From positions 62,001 through 126,000 of the forward strand of contig NZ_JAFCLZ010000024.1 of NCBI RefSeq assembly GCF_018130165.1: a stretch of 64,000 nucleotides of DNA, given 5' to 3'. Shown in pieces: positions 27,095-34,925 of this stretch (the stretch's first letter is position 1; each line of letters opens with the position of its first letter). Source of the DNA: Bradyrhizobium sp. JYMT SZCCT0180 (GTDB lineage Bacteria > Pseudomonadota > Alphaproteobacteria > Rhizobiales > Xanthobacteraceae). Below the pieces are notes generated by a model, which saw only the letters and a program-made list of their open reading frames with translations, was not told where the DNA came from and ran no database searches. The position numbers and the translations under genes were made by a program.

Positions 27095-27532
27095 ATGCGA
27101 ATGGCGCTCATCAAGGCAATTGTTGTTGCGGCGACGCTGTGCGCTGCGGTTTCACCTGTTCGCGCCGAGGTGCGCATCCTCGCCAGCCCCGGCGGACAGG
27201 TCGGCCCGTTTCTCGACCTGTTCGAGCGCCTGCGCGCGTCCGGCGAGCGCGTCGTGATCGACGGGCCATGCCTGTCGGCCTGCACGCTGGTGCTGAGCAC
27301 GGTGCCGAACGAACGCATCTGCGTGACGCGCCGCGCGGTGCTCGGCTTCCACGGCGCGCGGTCGATCGACCGCCGCGGCCGGATGTATGCCGAACCGGAA
27401 GCGTCGCAGGCGGTGCTGGAGGCCTATCCGGAGCCGGTCCGTAACTGGATCAGCCGCCGCGGCGGATTGACGTCGCGGATGTTGTTGCTGCGCGGGCGCG
27501 AACTCGCCGCGATTTACCCGTCGTGCAGGTGA
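27095..27532 (+). CDS. Secreted ClpP/crotonase-like (COG3904-type) periplasmic protein
   Basis: The 145-aa precursor has a signal peptide (MRMALIKAIVVAATLCAAVSPVRA). The mature part has SPGGQVGPFLDLFERLR, then GERVVIDGPCLSACTLVLSTVP and RRAVLGFHGA. This order matches COG3904 periplasmic proteins related to ClpP, where a Ser in the SAC motif occupies the nucleophile position. The two Cys residues flanking that Ser may form a disulphide. Activity is untested. The start is preceded by AGGAG inside a hairpin. Confidence 0.7.
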   Translation: MRMALIKAIVVAATLCAAVSPVRAEVRILASPGGQVGPFLDLFERLRASGERVVIDGPCLSACTLVLSTVPNERICVTRRAVLGFHGARSIDRRGRMYAEPEASQAVLEAYPEPVRNWISRRGGLTSRMLLLRGRELAAIYPSCR

Positions 27533-27549
27533 AGGATTTGTAGCGCCCC

Positions 27550-27638
27550 GTAGGGTGGGCAAAGCGCAAGCGTGCCCACCAATCCTTGCGCGACGTAGAG
27601 GGTGGGCACGGCGCAAGTGCGCCTTTGCCCACCCTACA
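27550..27638. repeat. GTAGGGTGGGCAAAGC inverted repeat
   Basis: GTAGGGTGGGCAAAGCGCAAG at the left and GCGCCTTTGCCCACCCTAC at the right form long arms, with GTGCCCACC and GGTGGGCAC inside. This is a characteristic intergenic repeat of Bradyrhizobium and relatives. Confidence 0.92.
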
Positions 27639-27655
27639 ACGTCAAATACCCACCG

Positions 27656-28072
27656 TCATGACTGCATATCTGCCGGGCAGTTGACCATCCAGGGCGTGCC
27701 GAACTTGTCGACGCACATGCCGAAACCATTGGAGAAAAAGGTCTTGGCAAACGGCATCTTCACGGTGCCGCCATCGGCCAATGCCTTGAAGCGGCGCTCG
27801 GCGTCGGCGGGGTTCTCGACTTGAAGCGCGACCGCAAAACCCTGCGGCTGATGGAAGTCGCCGGGAAATGCATCGGAGGCCATCACCACCTCGCCGTCGA
27901 CCGTGAAACTGGCGTGCATGATCTTCTTCTTCCATTCCGCCGGGGTCGGCATATCGGCCGGCCCGCCTTCATAGCGCATCATCGCGTCAATCTTGGCGCC
28001 GAGCACTTTTTCATAATACTTCAGTGCTTCCTCGCAATTTCCGTTGAAGAACAGATAGGGATTGACCTGCAT
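27656..28072 (-). CDS. VOC-family (PhnB-like) protein
   Basis: The 138-aa protein begins MQVNPYLFFNGNCEEALKYYEKVLGAKI, the PhnB-like glyoxalase-fold opening. It continues with HASFTVDGEVVMASDAFPG and ends FGTPWMVNC. Such proteins are typically dimers with variable metal sites and unknown substrate. It is first in position, with the SRPBCC and DoxX genes upstream on the same strand; a repeat separates it from SRPBCC. Confidence 0.9.
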   Translation of the reverse strand: MQVNPYLFFNGNCEEALKYYEKVLGAKIDAMMRYEGGPADMPTPAEWKKKIMHASFTVDGEVVMASDAFPGDFHQPQGFAVALQVENPADAERRFKALADGGTVKMPFAKTFFSNGFGMCVDKFGTPWMVNCPADMQS

Positions 28073-28109
28073 CGTTGGCTCCTTGGGTTATCGATACTCT
28101 CTCGTCCGT

Positions 28110-28246
28110 TCCCCGGATGCGGCGCAGCGCGTTCAGGATCGCGCTTCGCGCGACTCCGACGTTGCGCCGCTGATCCGGGGTCCATTCTGTCCGTGGGTCC
28201 CGGCTCTGCGGAGCAGCGTTACACGCTGCACCGCGTCCGGGACACG
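28110..28246. repeat. Composite palindromic repeat (two hairpins)
   Basis: The first hairpin runs from CCCCGGATGCGGCGCAGCGC to GCCGCTGATCCGGGGTCC. The second runs from GGGTCCCGGCTCTGCGGAGC to GCTGCACCGCGTCCGGGAC. The same pair, in opposite orientation, is at 35582-35736, and a related pair at 56552-56676. Confidence 0.88.
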
Positions 28247-28263
28247 ATCCATTTCTCCTCAGC

Positions 28264-28800
28264 TCATTTCTCGGTGAGCTTCTTCAGATTGGCAAGACCA
28301 GTCTCGAAATCCCTGCCGATCATGCGGTCCAGGTTCATGAACACCTGCATCACCTTGGACAGGAACACGGCGGGCCCGGTCATCGTCCAGGTCAGATGGG
28401 TAGCATCGCCCTGCGGCAGCATTGTGAATTCGGCGGTGTTGTGACCTTCGAACGGCTTGAAGAAATCGAGCTTGATGAGGATCCTCGAGGGCACTGACGT
28501 TTCGAGGATTTCCATGCGGCCGGACCCGACATTCTTGTTGCCGTCCCAGGCATAGACCGCGCCCTTGCCGCTGTCGGCGCCGCCATAGGTGCGCTTCAGC
28601 GCGGGATCCCTGTCCTCGTAGGGCGACCAGCTGCGCCATTGGTGAAAATCGTTGATCAGCGGAAATATCCGGTCCGCCGGCGCCTTGATGCTGATCGCGC
28701 GCTGGACCTGGAACGTATCCGGCTTGGTCGCGGCCAGAATCAGCATCGCGGCGATGGCAATCGCCAGTACGACGGCGACGATGGCAATGATGTCGAGCAT
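28264..28800 (-). CDS. SRPBCC-family protein with membrane anchor
   Basis: The 178-aa protein has an N-terminal membrane helix (IIAIVAVVLAIAIAAMLILAA) and a START-like SRPBCC domain with VQRAISIKAPADRIFPLINDFHQWRSWSPYE and HLTWTMTGPAVFLSKVMQVFMNLDRMIGRDFE. Such proteins bind hydrophobic ligands. It is 24 bases downstream of the DoxX gene and probably in one operon with it. Confidence 0.88.
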   Translation of the reverse strand: MLDIIAIVAVVLAIAIAAMLILAATKPDTFQVQRAISIKAPADRIFPLINDFHQWRSWSPYEDRDPALKRTYGGADSGKGAVYAWDGNKNVGSGRMEILETSVPSRILIKLDFFKPFEGHNTAEFTMLPQGDATHLTWTMTGPAVFLSKVMQVFMNLDRMIGRDFETGLANLKKLTEK

Positions 28801-28824
28801 GTCAGTCTCCGTACGGGCTGGTGA

Positions 28825-29259
28825 TTATGATGCAAGTCGGCGGCGGAAAGGAATGAAATTGCGCAAGGCCGGATCGCGCAGCCACAGCCCACCCCATACC
28901 ATCAGGCCGAGATAAAGCCCGAACAGCGTGTGGGTAAACAGCGGGCTATCGATCCGGACATGGGATGCCATCGCGCCGCCGAGATAACCGGTCAGCAGGA
29001 TGGCGCCGAGGATCGAGGTCGGCGGCACCGAATACAGCACCGTGCAGACGATGGTGATGATGCCGAGGCCGCGCGCCAGCGTTTCGCTCGAACCATAACC
29101 CATCTTGTCCATCGTTTCCGTGACGACCGGCCACGGTACCAGCTTGATGGCGCCGTCGAACAGCAGGAACACGATGACCAGGCCGGAGAGAATACGGCCG
29201 GTCAAGCGGGCAGTTTTGGCGACCGGCGCGGGCTCGGCAATCGCAGACATGGTGGACAT
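28825..29259 (-). CDS. DoxX-family membrane protein
   Basis: The 144-aa protein has four membrane helices: ILSGLVIVFLLFDGAIKL, LARGLGIITIVCTVLYSV, ILGAILLTGYLGGAMASHV and HTLFGLYLGLMVWGGLWL. The pattern matches small DoxX/DoxD-like proteins, whose role is generally unclear. It heads the DoxX-SRPBCC pair. Confidence 0.88.
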   Translation of the reverse strand: MSTMSAIAEPAPVAKTARLTGRILSGLVIVFLLFDGAIKLVPWPVVTETMDKMGYGSSETLARGLGIITIVCTVLYSVPPTSILGAILLTGYLGGAMASHVRIDSPLFTHTLFGLYLGLMVWGGLWLRDPALRNFIPFRRRLAS

Positions 29260-29576
29260 GGCTTTCTCCTGTCATTTGCACAATTCCAGGACGAACGAGC
29301 CTGACGTAAACAGACAGGCGGGCCGAACTTTTTTTAGGGCCGCAGCTCACGCCGCATAAGCAATCGGAGGAGGGCCGCATGAATCGACGGAGCATCCGCC
29401 AACGCAGTCTCTGGCGAGGGCATCTCTGATCGAGATGGCACACATCACCATGGCCGATTTCATGCGTGCGATCAGCGACATGCGATTGAAATAACCGCGC
29501 GCCTGGCACGAACCTTTCATCGCGAAGGCGCGACTAACGGCTGTCAATCGAAACAGCCACCCCGGCAAAACCCATC
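29260..29576. other. Gene-poor stretch upstream of the globin relic
   Basis: No convincing gene. A 16-codon frame at 29379 has a strong ribosome site (GGAGGAGG) and a 19-codon frame (MAHITMADFMRAISDMRLK) starts at 29435; neither has other support. Confidence 0.4.
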
Positions 29577-29798
29577 CATTCTGGAGCACGACCAATGTCC
29601 TGCGAACAAAAGACGCTTGTCAAAACAACCCGGCCTGAGGACTCGATGTCCTACGCCATGATCGTCATCGGCGGCGGTGTCGGAAATCTCGCCGCAGCGA
29701 TTTATTCTGCTGTTGCAAACGGCCTGCGTCGCGTCCTGACTGCACAAGCGCCGGCGAGGGAACGCCATCTCCCGGCTGCATATTCTCAGCAGGGTTAA
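29577..29798 (+). pseudogene. Relic: globin 5' end joined to a TrxB-like flavoprotein fragment
   Basis: Bases 29577-29630 repeat the ribosome site and first codons of the intact globin gene (29883-29935), with one extra A before ATG; the reading is MSCEQKTLVKTT against MTPDQKALVKTT. The frame then continues into MIVIGGGVGNLAAAIYSAVANGLRRVL, resembling the FAD-binding start of thioredoxin-reductase-like proteins. It stops after 67 codons. Most likely a decayed duplication followed by a fusion or deletion. Expression as a small protein cannot be excluded. Confidence 0.55.
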
Positions 29799-29899
29799 TT
29801 GCGATCGCAGCTTCCGCGCAGCTTTTGATAGCGAAAGCACGACCAACAAAATTCATCGAAGACCAATCATTGCAGAGTCATTCATTCTGGAGCACGACC

Positions 29900-30325
29900 A
29901 TGACCCCCGACCAGAAAGCGCTTGTCAAAACAACCTGGAGCCTCGTGGTCCCGATCGCCGATACCGCCGCGACATTGTTCTACGGCCGGCTGTTCGAAAT
30001 CGACCCCTCGACGCGCCCCATGTTCAAGAGCACCGACATGCCGGAGCAGCGCAAGAAGCTGATGCAGGCACTGGCGACCGTGATCGGCGGTCTCGATAAT
30101 CTCGCGCCGCTGATCCCGGTGCTGGAAACGCTCGGCAGGAAACATGTCGCGTACGGCGTCCTCGACAAGCATTACGACTCGGTCGGCGCCGCATTGCTTT
30201 GGACGCTCGAACAGGGCCTGCAAACCGCGTGGACACCGCCTGTGCAGGACGCCTGGATCGCGGCATACACGGCGGTTGCCGGCGTGATGCGCAATGCGGC
30301 GAAGACGGTTCCGAACGCCGCATGA
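29900..30325 (+). CDS. Single-domain globin (Vitreoscilla-type)
   Basis: The 141-aa protein starts MTPDQKALVKTTW with GGAG seven bases upstream. The globin landmarks are present: FYGRLF (B helix Tyr), MFKSTD (CD1 Phe), PEQRKKLMQAL (E helix, Gln at the distal site), and RKHVAYGV with the proximal His. It should bind O2 or NO at haem b. It lacks the reductase domain of flavohaemoglobins. A degenerate copy of its 5' end lies 300 bases upstream. Confidence 0.93.
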   Translation: MTPDQKALVKTTWSLVVPIADTAATLFYGRLFEIDPSTRPMFKSTDMPEQRKKLMQALATVIGGLDNLAPLIPVLETLGRKHVAYGVLDKHYDSVGAALLWTLEQGLQTAWTPPVQDAWIAAYTAVAGVMRNAAKTVPNAA

Positions 30326-30406
30326 CCGGCGCCGCTGCTGCTTGTCGAACCTCGGGCGAGGTTGAGGCGACATAAGTCGGTTCATCTCGAACGAGAGTGG
30401 AAGGAC

Positions 30407-30703
30407 ATGGATCTGCAATTGGAGCTCGATTCGATCCTGATCGCCCTGCGCGGCGCAAGCCTCGAAGAGCAAGCGGAGATCGGTCGGGGCGATCTGGCGT
30501 CCCTGCTTCATGTCGCGCCGACGCAACTGGTCGACAAGATCATCAAGATGGCGGGGCGCGACAACCGGGTCAGGAATGCGCTCGCCGCGTCACGGTATTA
30601 TTGCGGCCTTGGAAAGACGATTTGCGACAAGATTGATTCGGTGGTGAGCGCGCCGTTTCCAGCGGCGCTTCAGCCCAGGCGGAAACCGTCGTCGAGGCGC
30701 TAG
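30407..30703 (+). CDS. Hypothetical protein (98 aa)
   Basis: I do not recognise a family. The product starts MDLQLELDSILIALRGASLEEQAEIGRGDLASLLHV and has an alpha-helical appearance with KIIKMAGRDNRVRNALAASRYY. The C-terminus is basic (PRRKPSSRR). It follows the globin on the same strand by 81 bases, so a shared transcript is possible. ATG 30407 has GGAAGG close upstream; an earlier in-frame start exists at 30362. Confidence 0.5.
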   Translation: MDLQLELDSILIALRGASLEEQAEIGRGDLASLLHVAPTQLVDKIIKMAGRDNRVRNALAASRYYCGLGKTICDKIDSVVSAPFPAALQPRRKPSSRR

Positions 30704-30919
30704 CTATCGGTCCTGCTTTCCAATTCCATCCACGCAATCGGACCAGGCAACGCAGAACAACGTGAACACGAAGGTGTTCCAGCTTGGCTGGATGTCGCAC
30801 CACGCCGCCACGAAGGGGACGGGCAAAGCGAACAGAAGCGGCCGGGCGATCCAGCGCAGGCAGAAAAATCTCGCGCTGGCAGGTTCGCCGAAAGCGACTT
30901 TTCGCAAAGTATCGATCAT
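30704..30919 (-). CDS. Putative small membrane protein (71 aa)
   Basis: Starting at MIDTLRKVAFGEP, it has two hydrophobic stretches, ARPLLFALPVPFVAAW and WNTFVFTLFCVAWSD. No family is recognised. It is convergent with the 98-aa gene, sharing the stop region. The sequence is plausible but the gene is supported only by its composition. Confidence 0.4.
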   Translation of the reverse strand: MIDTLRKVAFGEPASARFFCLRWIARPLLFALPVPFVAAWCDIQPSWNTFVFTLFCVAWSDCVDGIGKQDR

Positions 30920-31016
30920 CACGAGCCCGTGCTCCACCGTTGCCGATTGGTCGCGGGGCGTTTGGGCGCGGTTCAAATCCGGGAGGCCGGATGGCCTGAC
31001 GCCGCGCGGAACGAGG

Positions 31017-32291
31017 CTATTTCCCGGCCTTGGCGCCGCGGGGCTGGCTGTCGCGCATCAGGCGGTCGAGATGCATGCGGATGTGGGCGGCTTCGGCCGA
31101 GGTGTTGGCCAGTGCGATGGCGCGGTCGAAGGCGACACGGGCTTCGTCGTTGCGCCCGAGCTGCATCAGGAAGGCGCCGCGCACGCCGAAGTAATGAAAG
31201 TAATTCGACAGCCGCGTCGCCAGCGGCTCGATCATGTCAAGCGCAGCTTCGGGACCCTTCACCTTCGAAACCGCGACCGCACGATTCAGCGTGACCACAG
31301 GCGACGGCTGCATGATCTCAAGCGCGCCGTACAGCAGATCGATCTGGGTCCAGTCGGTATCCTCGGGCTTTTCGGCGCGGGCATGCAGGGCGGATATCGC
31401 CGCCTGAATTTGATAGGGCCCGCTGCGGCGATGGCGCATCGCCTTGTCGATCAGCGCCAGCCCCTCGGCGATCATCTTGCTATTCCACAGCGTGCGATCC
31501 TGATCGTCGAGCAGGATCACGGCGCCGTCGGCATCGAACCGCGCCGCGGCGCGGGCGTGCTGCAGCAACAACAGCGCGGTCAGCCCCATGATCTCGGGCT
31601 CGCTCTGGAACAGCCGCAGCAACAGCCGCGCCAGCCGGATCGCCTCCTCGCACAGCGGGCTGCGGATCTCGGCGGTATCGCCGCTCGCCGAATAGCCCTC
31701 GTTGAAGATCAGGTAGATCATCGCGGCTACCGCAGCCAGCCGTTCGGTGCGCTCCACCGCGCCCGGGGTCTCGAACGGCACATCGGCGTCCGCGACGCGG
31801 GCTTTGGCGCGGGTGATGCGCTGCTCCATCGCGGCCTCCGAAACCAGGAAGGCGCGCGCGATCTGCTTGACGGTCAAACCCGAGACGATGCGCAGCGCCA
31901 GCGCGATCTGCTGCGTCGCCGGCAAATCCGGATGGCAGCAGATGAACAGCAGCCGCAGAATGTCGTCGCGGTAATGCGAGCCGTCGAGCCGCTCGGCAAG
32001 CTGCTCCTCGGCGTCTTCGGTGTCCGAGATCGCGTGGTCGTCCTCGGGCAGCGGCTCCTGCTTGCGGCCTCGCCTGATGTCGTCGATCGCGACGTTGCGC
32101 CCGACCATGATCAGCCACGCCGCGGGGTCGCGCGGCGGGCCGTTCTGCGGCCAGCTCTTCAGCGCCCGCAGGCAGGCGTTCTGGAAGGCTTCCTCGGCGG
32201 TATCGAGATTACGGAAATAGCGCAGCAGCGCGCCGACCGCCTGGGGGCGCGCCGAGGTCAGCGCGCTATCGATCCAGGCGGTGTCGGTCAT
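31017..32291 (-). CDS. ECF42-type RNA polymerase sigma factor with C-terminal TPR-like domain
   Basis: The 424-aa protein has sigma-2 near the N-terminus (LRYFRNLDTAEEAFQNACLRALKSWPQNGPPRDPAAWLIMVGRNVAIDDIRRGR), sigma-4 (LALRIVSGLTVKQIARAFLVSEAAMEQRITRAKARV), and a long C-terminal region (ALIDKAMRHRRSGPYQIQAAISALHARAEKP onward) typical of the ECF42/DUF6596 group. In that group the C-terminal extension is needed for function and no anti-sigma is encoded. The gene overlaps the upstream YciI/DGPF gene by 4 bases (ATGA), the family's usual partner. Confidence 0.93.
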   Translation of the reverse strand: MTDTAWIDSALTSARPQAVGALLRYFRNLDTAEEAFQNACLRALKSWPQNGPPRDPAAWLIMVGRNVAIDDIRRGRKQEPLPEDDHAISDTEDAEEQLAERLDGSHYRDDILRLLFICCHPDLPATQQIALALRIVSGLTVKQIARAFLVSEAAMEQRITRAKARVADADVPFETPGAVERTERLAAVAAMIYLIFNEGYSASGDTAEIRSPLCEEAIRLARLLLRLFQSEPEIMGLTALLLLQHARAAARFDADGAVILLDDQDRTLWNSKMIAEGLALIDKAMRHRRSGPYQIQAAISALHARAEKPEDTDWTQIDLLYGALEIMQPSPVVTLNRAVAVSKVKGPEAALDMIEPLATRLSNYFHYFGVRGAFLMQLGRNDEARVAFDRAIALANTSAEAAHIRMHLDRLMRDSQPRGAKAGK

Positions 32292-32656
32292 TTCGGGGCG
32301 CTCCCGGGTGTGAAATGGCCAACCGGACGGATTTCATAGGCGCCGCCGGGATTGGCCTTGCCGAGATCGCGCGCGACGTCGAGCGCCGCGTCGAGATTCT
32401 CGCAATCGACGACATAGAAGCCGAGCAACTGCTCCTTGGTCTCGGCATAGGGGCCGTCGATCACGACCGGCGGATCGTCCTTGCGCAAGGTGGTCGCCGA
32501 CGTGGTCGGCAACAGCCGCGCCACCGGGCCGAGCCGGCCCTGCTTGGTGAGCTTGTCCTGCACGACCCGCAGTTTGGTCATGACCGCGGCGTCCTGCTCC
32601 TTGGTCCAGGAACCCGTGAAGTCTTCGTCGTGGTAGCAAAGGATGGCGTACAGCAT
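32288..32656 (-). CDS. YciI/DGPF protein paired with the ECF42 sigma factor
   Basis: The 122-aa protein begins MLYAILCYHDEDF and has the full motif VIDGPYAETKEQLLGFYVVDCENLDAALDVARDLG. It is the first gene of the pair and overlaps the sigma gene by ATGA, implying translational coupling. DGPF proteins are frequent targets or partners of ECF42 factors; the molecular role is unknown. Confidence 0.94.
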   Translation of the reverse strand: MLYAILCYHDEDFTGSWTKEQDAAVMTKLRVVQDKLTKQGRLGPVARLLPTTSATTLRKDDPPVVIDGPYAETKEQLLGFYVVDCENLDAALDVARDLGKANPGGAYEIRPVGHFTPGSAPK

Positions 32657-32687
32657 GCGACCCGCATCTCCGTTCTCTGTTGAAGAG

Positions 32688-32755
32688 GCATGATCCTATC
32701 GGAAAACCGGAGCCCATCCCGCATCAAGTGCGGGACAGGCTTTACCGGATCATGC
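32688..32755. repeat. GCATGATC palindrome with a nested hairpin
   Basis: The outer arms GCATGATCC...GGATCATGC and GGAAAACCGG match the tolQ-region units, but the centre is replaced by TCCCGCATCAAGTGCGGGA, itself a hairpin related to the one at 6383. It is upstream of the YciI-sigma pair. Confidence 0.85.
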
Positions 32756-32954
32756 CTAGGACGAACGATTATGCCTGTAGCCGACAGGGGAGCGAAAGAA
32801 ATTTTCGAATGTTCCGCGCGCTGTCAGGGACGGACAATCGGCGCAGGCGGCGGATTGAAATGCCGGCAGGTGCATGACAGCCATGACCGCGGCCGGAATC
32901 ACGGTGAATTTGGCCGTTGGTATCTCCCTTGCTTGGTGAAAGGAGGCTAGAGGA

Positions 32955-33011
32955 ATGGTTCAATCCATCAGACGGTCACGCTGCGTGGCGATACGAAGGG
33001 AAAATCAATGA
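32955..33011 (+). CDS. Possible 18-codon leader peptide overlapping the reductase start
   Basis: MVQSIRRSRCVAIRRENQ is preceded by AAAGGAGG at 8 bases, a stronger ribosome site than that of the next gene. Its TGA stop overlaps the following ATG as ATGA. It is very basic. It may couple translation to, or regulate, the hydroxyacid reductase; it could also be chance. Confidence 0.45.
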   Translation: MVQSIRRSRCVAIRRENQ

Positions 33012-33973
33012 AAAAAGGGGCGCTTGCGCTGCTCGTGCGTGGCGGGACCGATAACTGGGCAGCGTCGCGGTGGATGAAGCGGTTTGGCGACGTCTGCCCG
33101 GATCGCTCCATAGTGGAGATGCCGGATCCCTTGTTCGACCCGGCCGAGGTCCATTATGCCGCGGTGTGGAAGCCGAAGCCCGGGGAGCTCGCCGCTTTCA
33201 GGAATTTGCGTATCATCTTCAATCTCGGCGCCGGCGTCGATGCGCTGATGGTGGATTCCACGCTGCCCGACGTGCCGCTGGTGCGGGTCGCGGTCCCCGA
33301 TTTGACCGAGCGGATGACCGAATATGTCGTGCTGCACGCGCTGATGCATCACCGGCAGGAGCTTTATCTGCGCGAGAGCCAGCGGGTGAAGCGCTGGTCG
33401 CCGCAGCCGCAATGGGCGGCGGGCGCGATCACGGTCGGCATCATGGGGCTGGGTGCGCTGGGCGCCCATGCCGCCGGCGTCCTCAAGCATGTCGGCTTCA
33501 AGGTCGTGGGCTGGAGCCGCAGCCCCAAGGAGATCGCCGGCGTCCCCTGCTTTCACGGTGAGCAGCAACTGGACACGTTCCTGCGGCAGACCGACATTTT
33601 GGTCAGCCTGCTGCCGCTAACGACGGATACGCGCGGTATCCTCAATCGCGCCGTGTTCGAAAAACTCAACCGCTCAAGCCCAATGGGCGCGCCGGTGCTG
33701 ATCAATGCCGGCCGCGGGGCTTCGCAGAACGAGGCGGACATTTTGAGCTGCCTGGAAGACGGCACGCTCGGCGGCGCCTCGCTCGACGTCTACGTCACCG
33801 AACCGCTGCCCGCCGACAGCCCGTTCTGGACCCATCCGAAGGTGGTGCTGACCCCGCACAACGCCGCCGACACCGATCCCGAGGAAATCTCGAAATACGT
33901 CGCGCGCCAGATCGAAAACTTCGAAGCCGGCGGCGCGCTGGAGAATGTGGTGGATCGCAAGCAGGGGTACTGA
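33008..33973 (+). CDS. D-2-hydroxyacid dehydrogenase, glyoxylate/hydroxypyruvate reductase A type
   Basis: The 321-aa protein has the NAD(P) fold TVGIMGLGALGAHAAGVLKHVGFKVVGWSRSPK with the GxGxxG-like loop and the basic residue (WSRS) expected for NADPH. The segments INAGRGASQNEADILSCLEDG and LTPHNAADTDPEE carry the catalytic Arg/Glu/His region. GhrA-type enzymes reduce glyoxylate and hydroxypyruvate. The start overlaps a possible leader peptide. It is flanked by repeats on both sides. Confidence 0.9.
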   Translation: MKKGALALLVRGGTDNWAASRWMKRFGDVCPDRSIVEMPDPLFDPAEVHYAAVWKPKPGELAAFRNLRIIFNLGAGVDALMVDSTLPDVPLVRVAVPDLTERMTEYVVLHALMHHRQELYLRESQRVKRWSPQPQWAAGAITVGIMGLGALGAHAAGVLKHVGFKVVGWSRSPKEIAGVPCFHGEQQLDTFLRQTDILVSLLPLTTDTRGILNRAVFEKLNRSSPMGAPVLINAGRGASQNEADILSCLEDGTLGGASLDVYVTEPLPADSPFWTHPKVVLTPHNAADTDPEEISKYVARQIENFEAGGALENVVDRKQGY

Positions 33974-33978
33974 TCACT

Positions 33979-34102
33979 GTCGTCCCGGCCTTGAGCCGGG
34001 ACCCATAACCACCGGCGATTATTGGTTGGCACGCTGATCGTTATCTTCCTTTTCCAGCAACATCCGCCGCGGCGTATGGGTCCCGGCGTTCGCCGGGACG
34101 AC
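33979..34102. repeat. GTCGTCCCGGC...GCCGGGACGAC inverted repeat
   Basis: GTCGTCCCGGCCTTGAGCCGGGACCCAT is mirrored by ATGGGTCCCGGCGTTCGCCGGGACGAC; each end is a hairpin. It lies between the convergent reductase and TetR genes and probably also acts as a transcription stop. Confidence 0.85.
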
Positions 34103-34109
34103 ACCGGTG

Positions 34110-34805
34110 CTAACCCCGCACCATTACATCCACCGCGCCGTTCACCAGCGTTTCCAGTTCCGTGCGCGGGATCTGGGCGCGGGCGCGGATTGCGATGGTG
34201 TGGATGGTCGCCGACGCGAGATTCGCCAGCACTTGCGGATCGGCGGAGGCGGGCAGTTCGCCGCGCTCCTGGGCGATCTTGAACAGCCGCGCAAAGAATC
34301 GATCCATCTCGCCGAGGCCGCTGACCACCAGGGCGCGGATATCAGGGTCGAACACCGCTTCCGAGGTCGCAGTCATGACCGTGAAGCAGCCGCGCGGGCC
34401 GTCCTCGCCCGACAGATACATGTCGAGCGCGATGCCGTAGATCCGAAGCAGCATCGGCCGCAGCGGCATGTCGGCCGCGAAGGCCTCGCCCATCCGCGCG
34501 CGGGCGCGGTTGCGGTAACTCTCATAGGTCTTCTTGTAGAGCTCGCGCTTGTCGCCGAACGCGCCATAGAGGCTCGGCCGGTTCATGCCGGTGGCGGCGC
34601 TGAGATCGTCGAGCGAGGTCGCGGCAAAGCCGTCCTTCCAGAACACGTCGAGCGCGCGGGACAGCGCCACGTCGGGCTCATACGCGCGCGGCCGCCCACG
34701 GCGCTTCGGCGGGACTCCGCCGGCCGCGGGCTGCGGCTTCGCAGGCTCGGTCTTCGCCTTGGGCCGAGCGCGCGGCGGCAGCGGCGGATTTCTTTTTTGT
34801 ACCAT
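34110..34805 (-). CDS. TetR/AcrR-family regulator
   Basis: The 231-aa protein has a basic, proline-rich N-terminal extension of about 40 residues (PPRARPKAKTEPAKPQPA...PKRRGRPRAYEPD) before the HTH region ALDVFWKDGFAATSLDDLSAATGMNRPSLYGAFGDKRELY. The C-terminal domain includes GPRGCFTVMTATSEAV. It is divergent from a glutathione transferase, which is its likely target. Confidence 0.93.
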   Translation of the reverse strand: MVQKRNPPLPPRARPKAKTEPAKPQPAAGGVPPKRRGRPRAYEPDVALSRALDVFWKDGFAATSLDDLSAATGMNRPSLYGAFGDKRELYKKTYESYRNRARARMGEAFAADMPLRPMLLRIYGIALDMYLSGEDGPRGCFTVMTATSEAVFDPDIRALVVSGLGEMDRFFARLFKIAQERGELPASADPQVLANLASATIHTIAIRARAQIPRTELETLVNGAVDVMVRG

Positions 34806-34819
34806 CTTGCAAATAATCC

Positions 34820-34852
34820 TTGACGCTTATTTATACGAAGCGGTACATAAAT
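34820..34852 (+). promoter_or_regulatory. Promoter/operator between TetR and GST
   Basis: TTGACG (34820-34825) and TACATA (34844-34849) can serve as -35 and -10 with an 18-base spacer. The inverted half-sites ATTTATAC and GTACATAAAT overlap the -10, as expected for a TetR operator. Confidence 0.5.
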
Positions 34853-34925
34853 CAAGCTCAGCCGTCGCGACCGTCTGAACCCGAGCGTGAAACCCCAAAA
34901 CTGAACCCCACAGGGAGATTCGACC

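Noticed and set aside
29379-29494. Small plus-strand frames at 29379 (16 codons) and 29435 (19 codons)
   Set aside because: The first has a good ribosome site, but neither has a family match, conservation evidence or coding context.
30762-32339. Long plus-strand open frame (525 codons) opposite the ECF42 sigma gene
   Set aside because: Antisense of a clearly recognisable sigma factor; no domain found.
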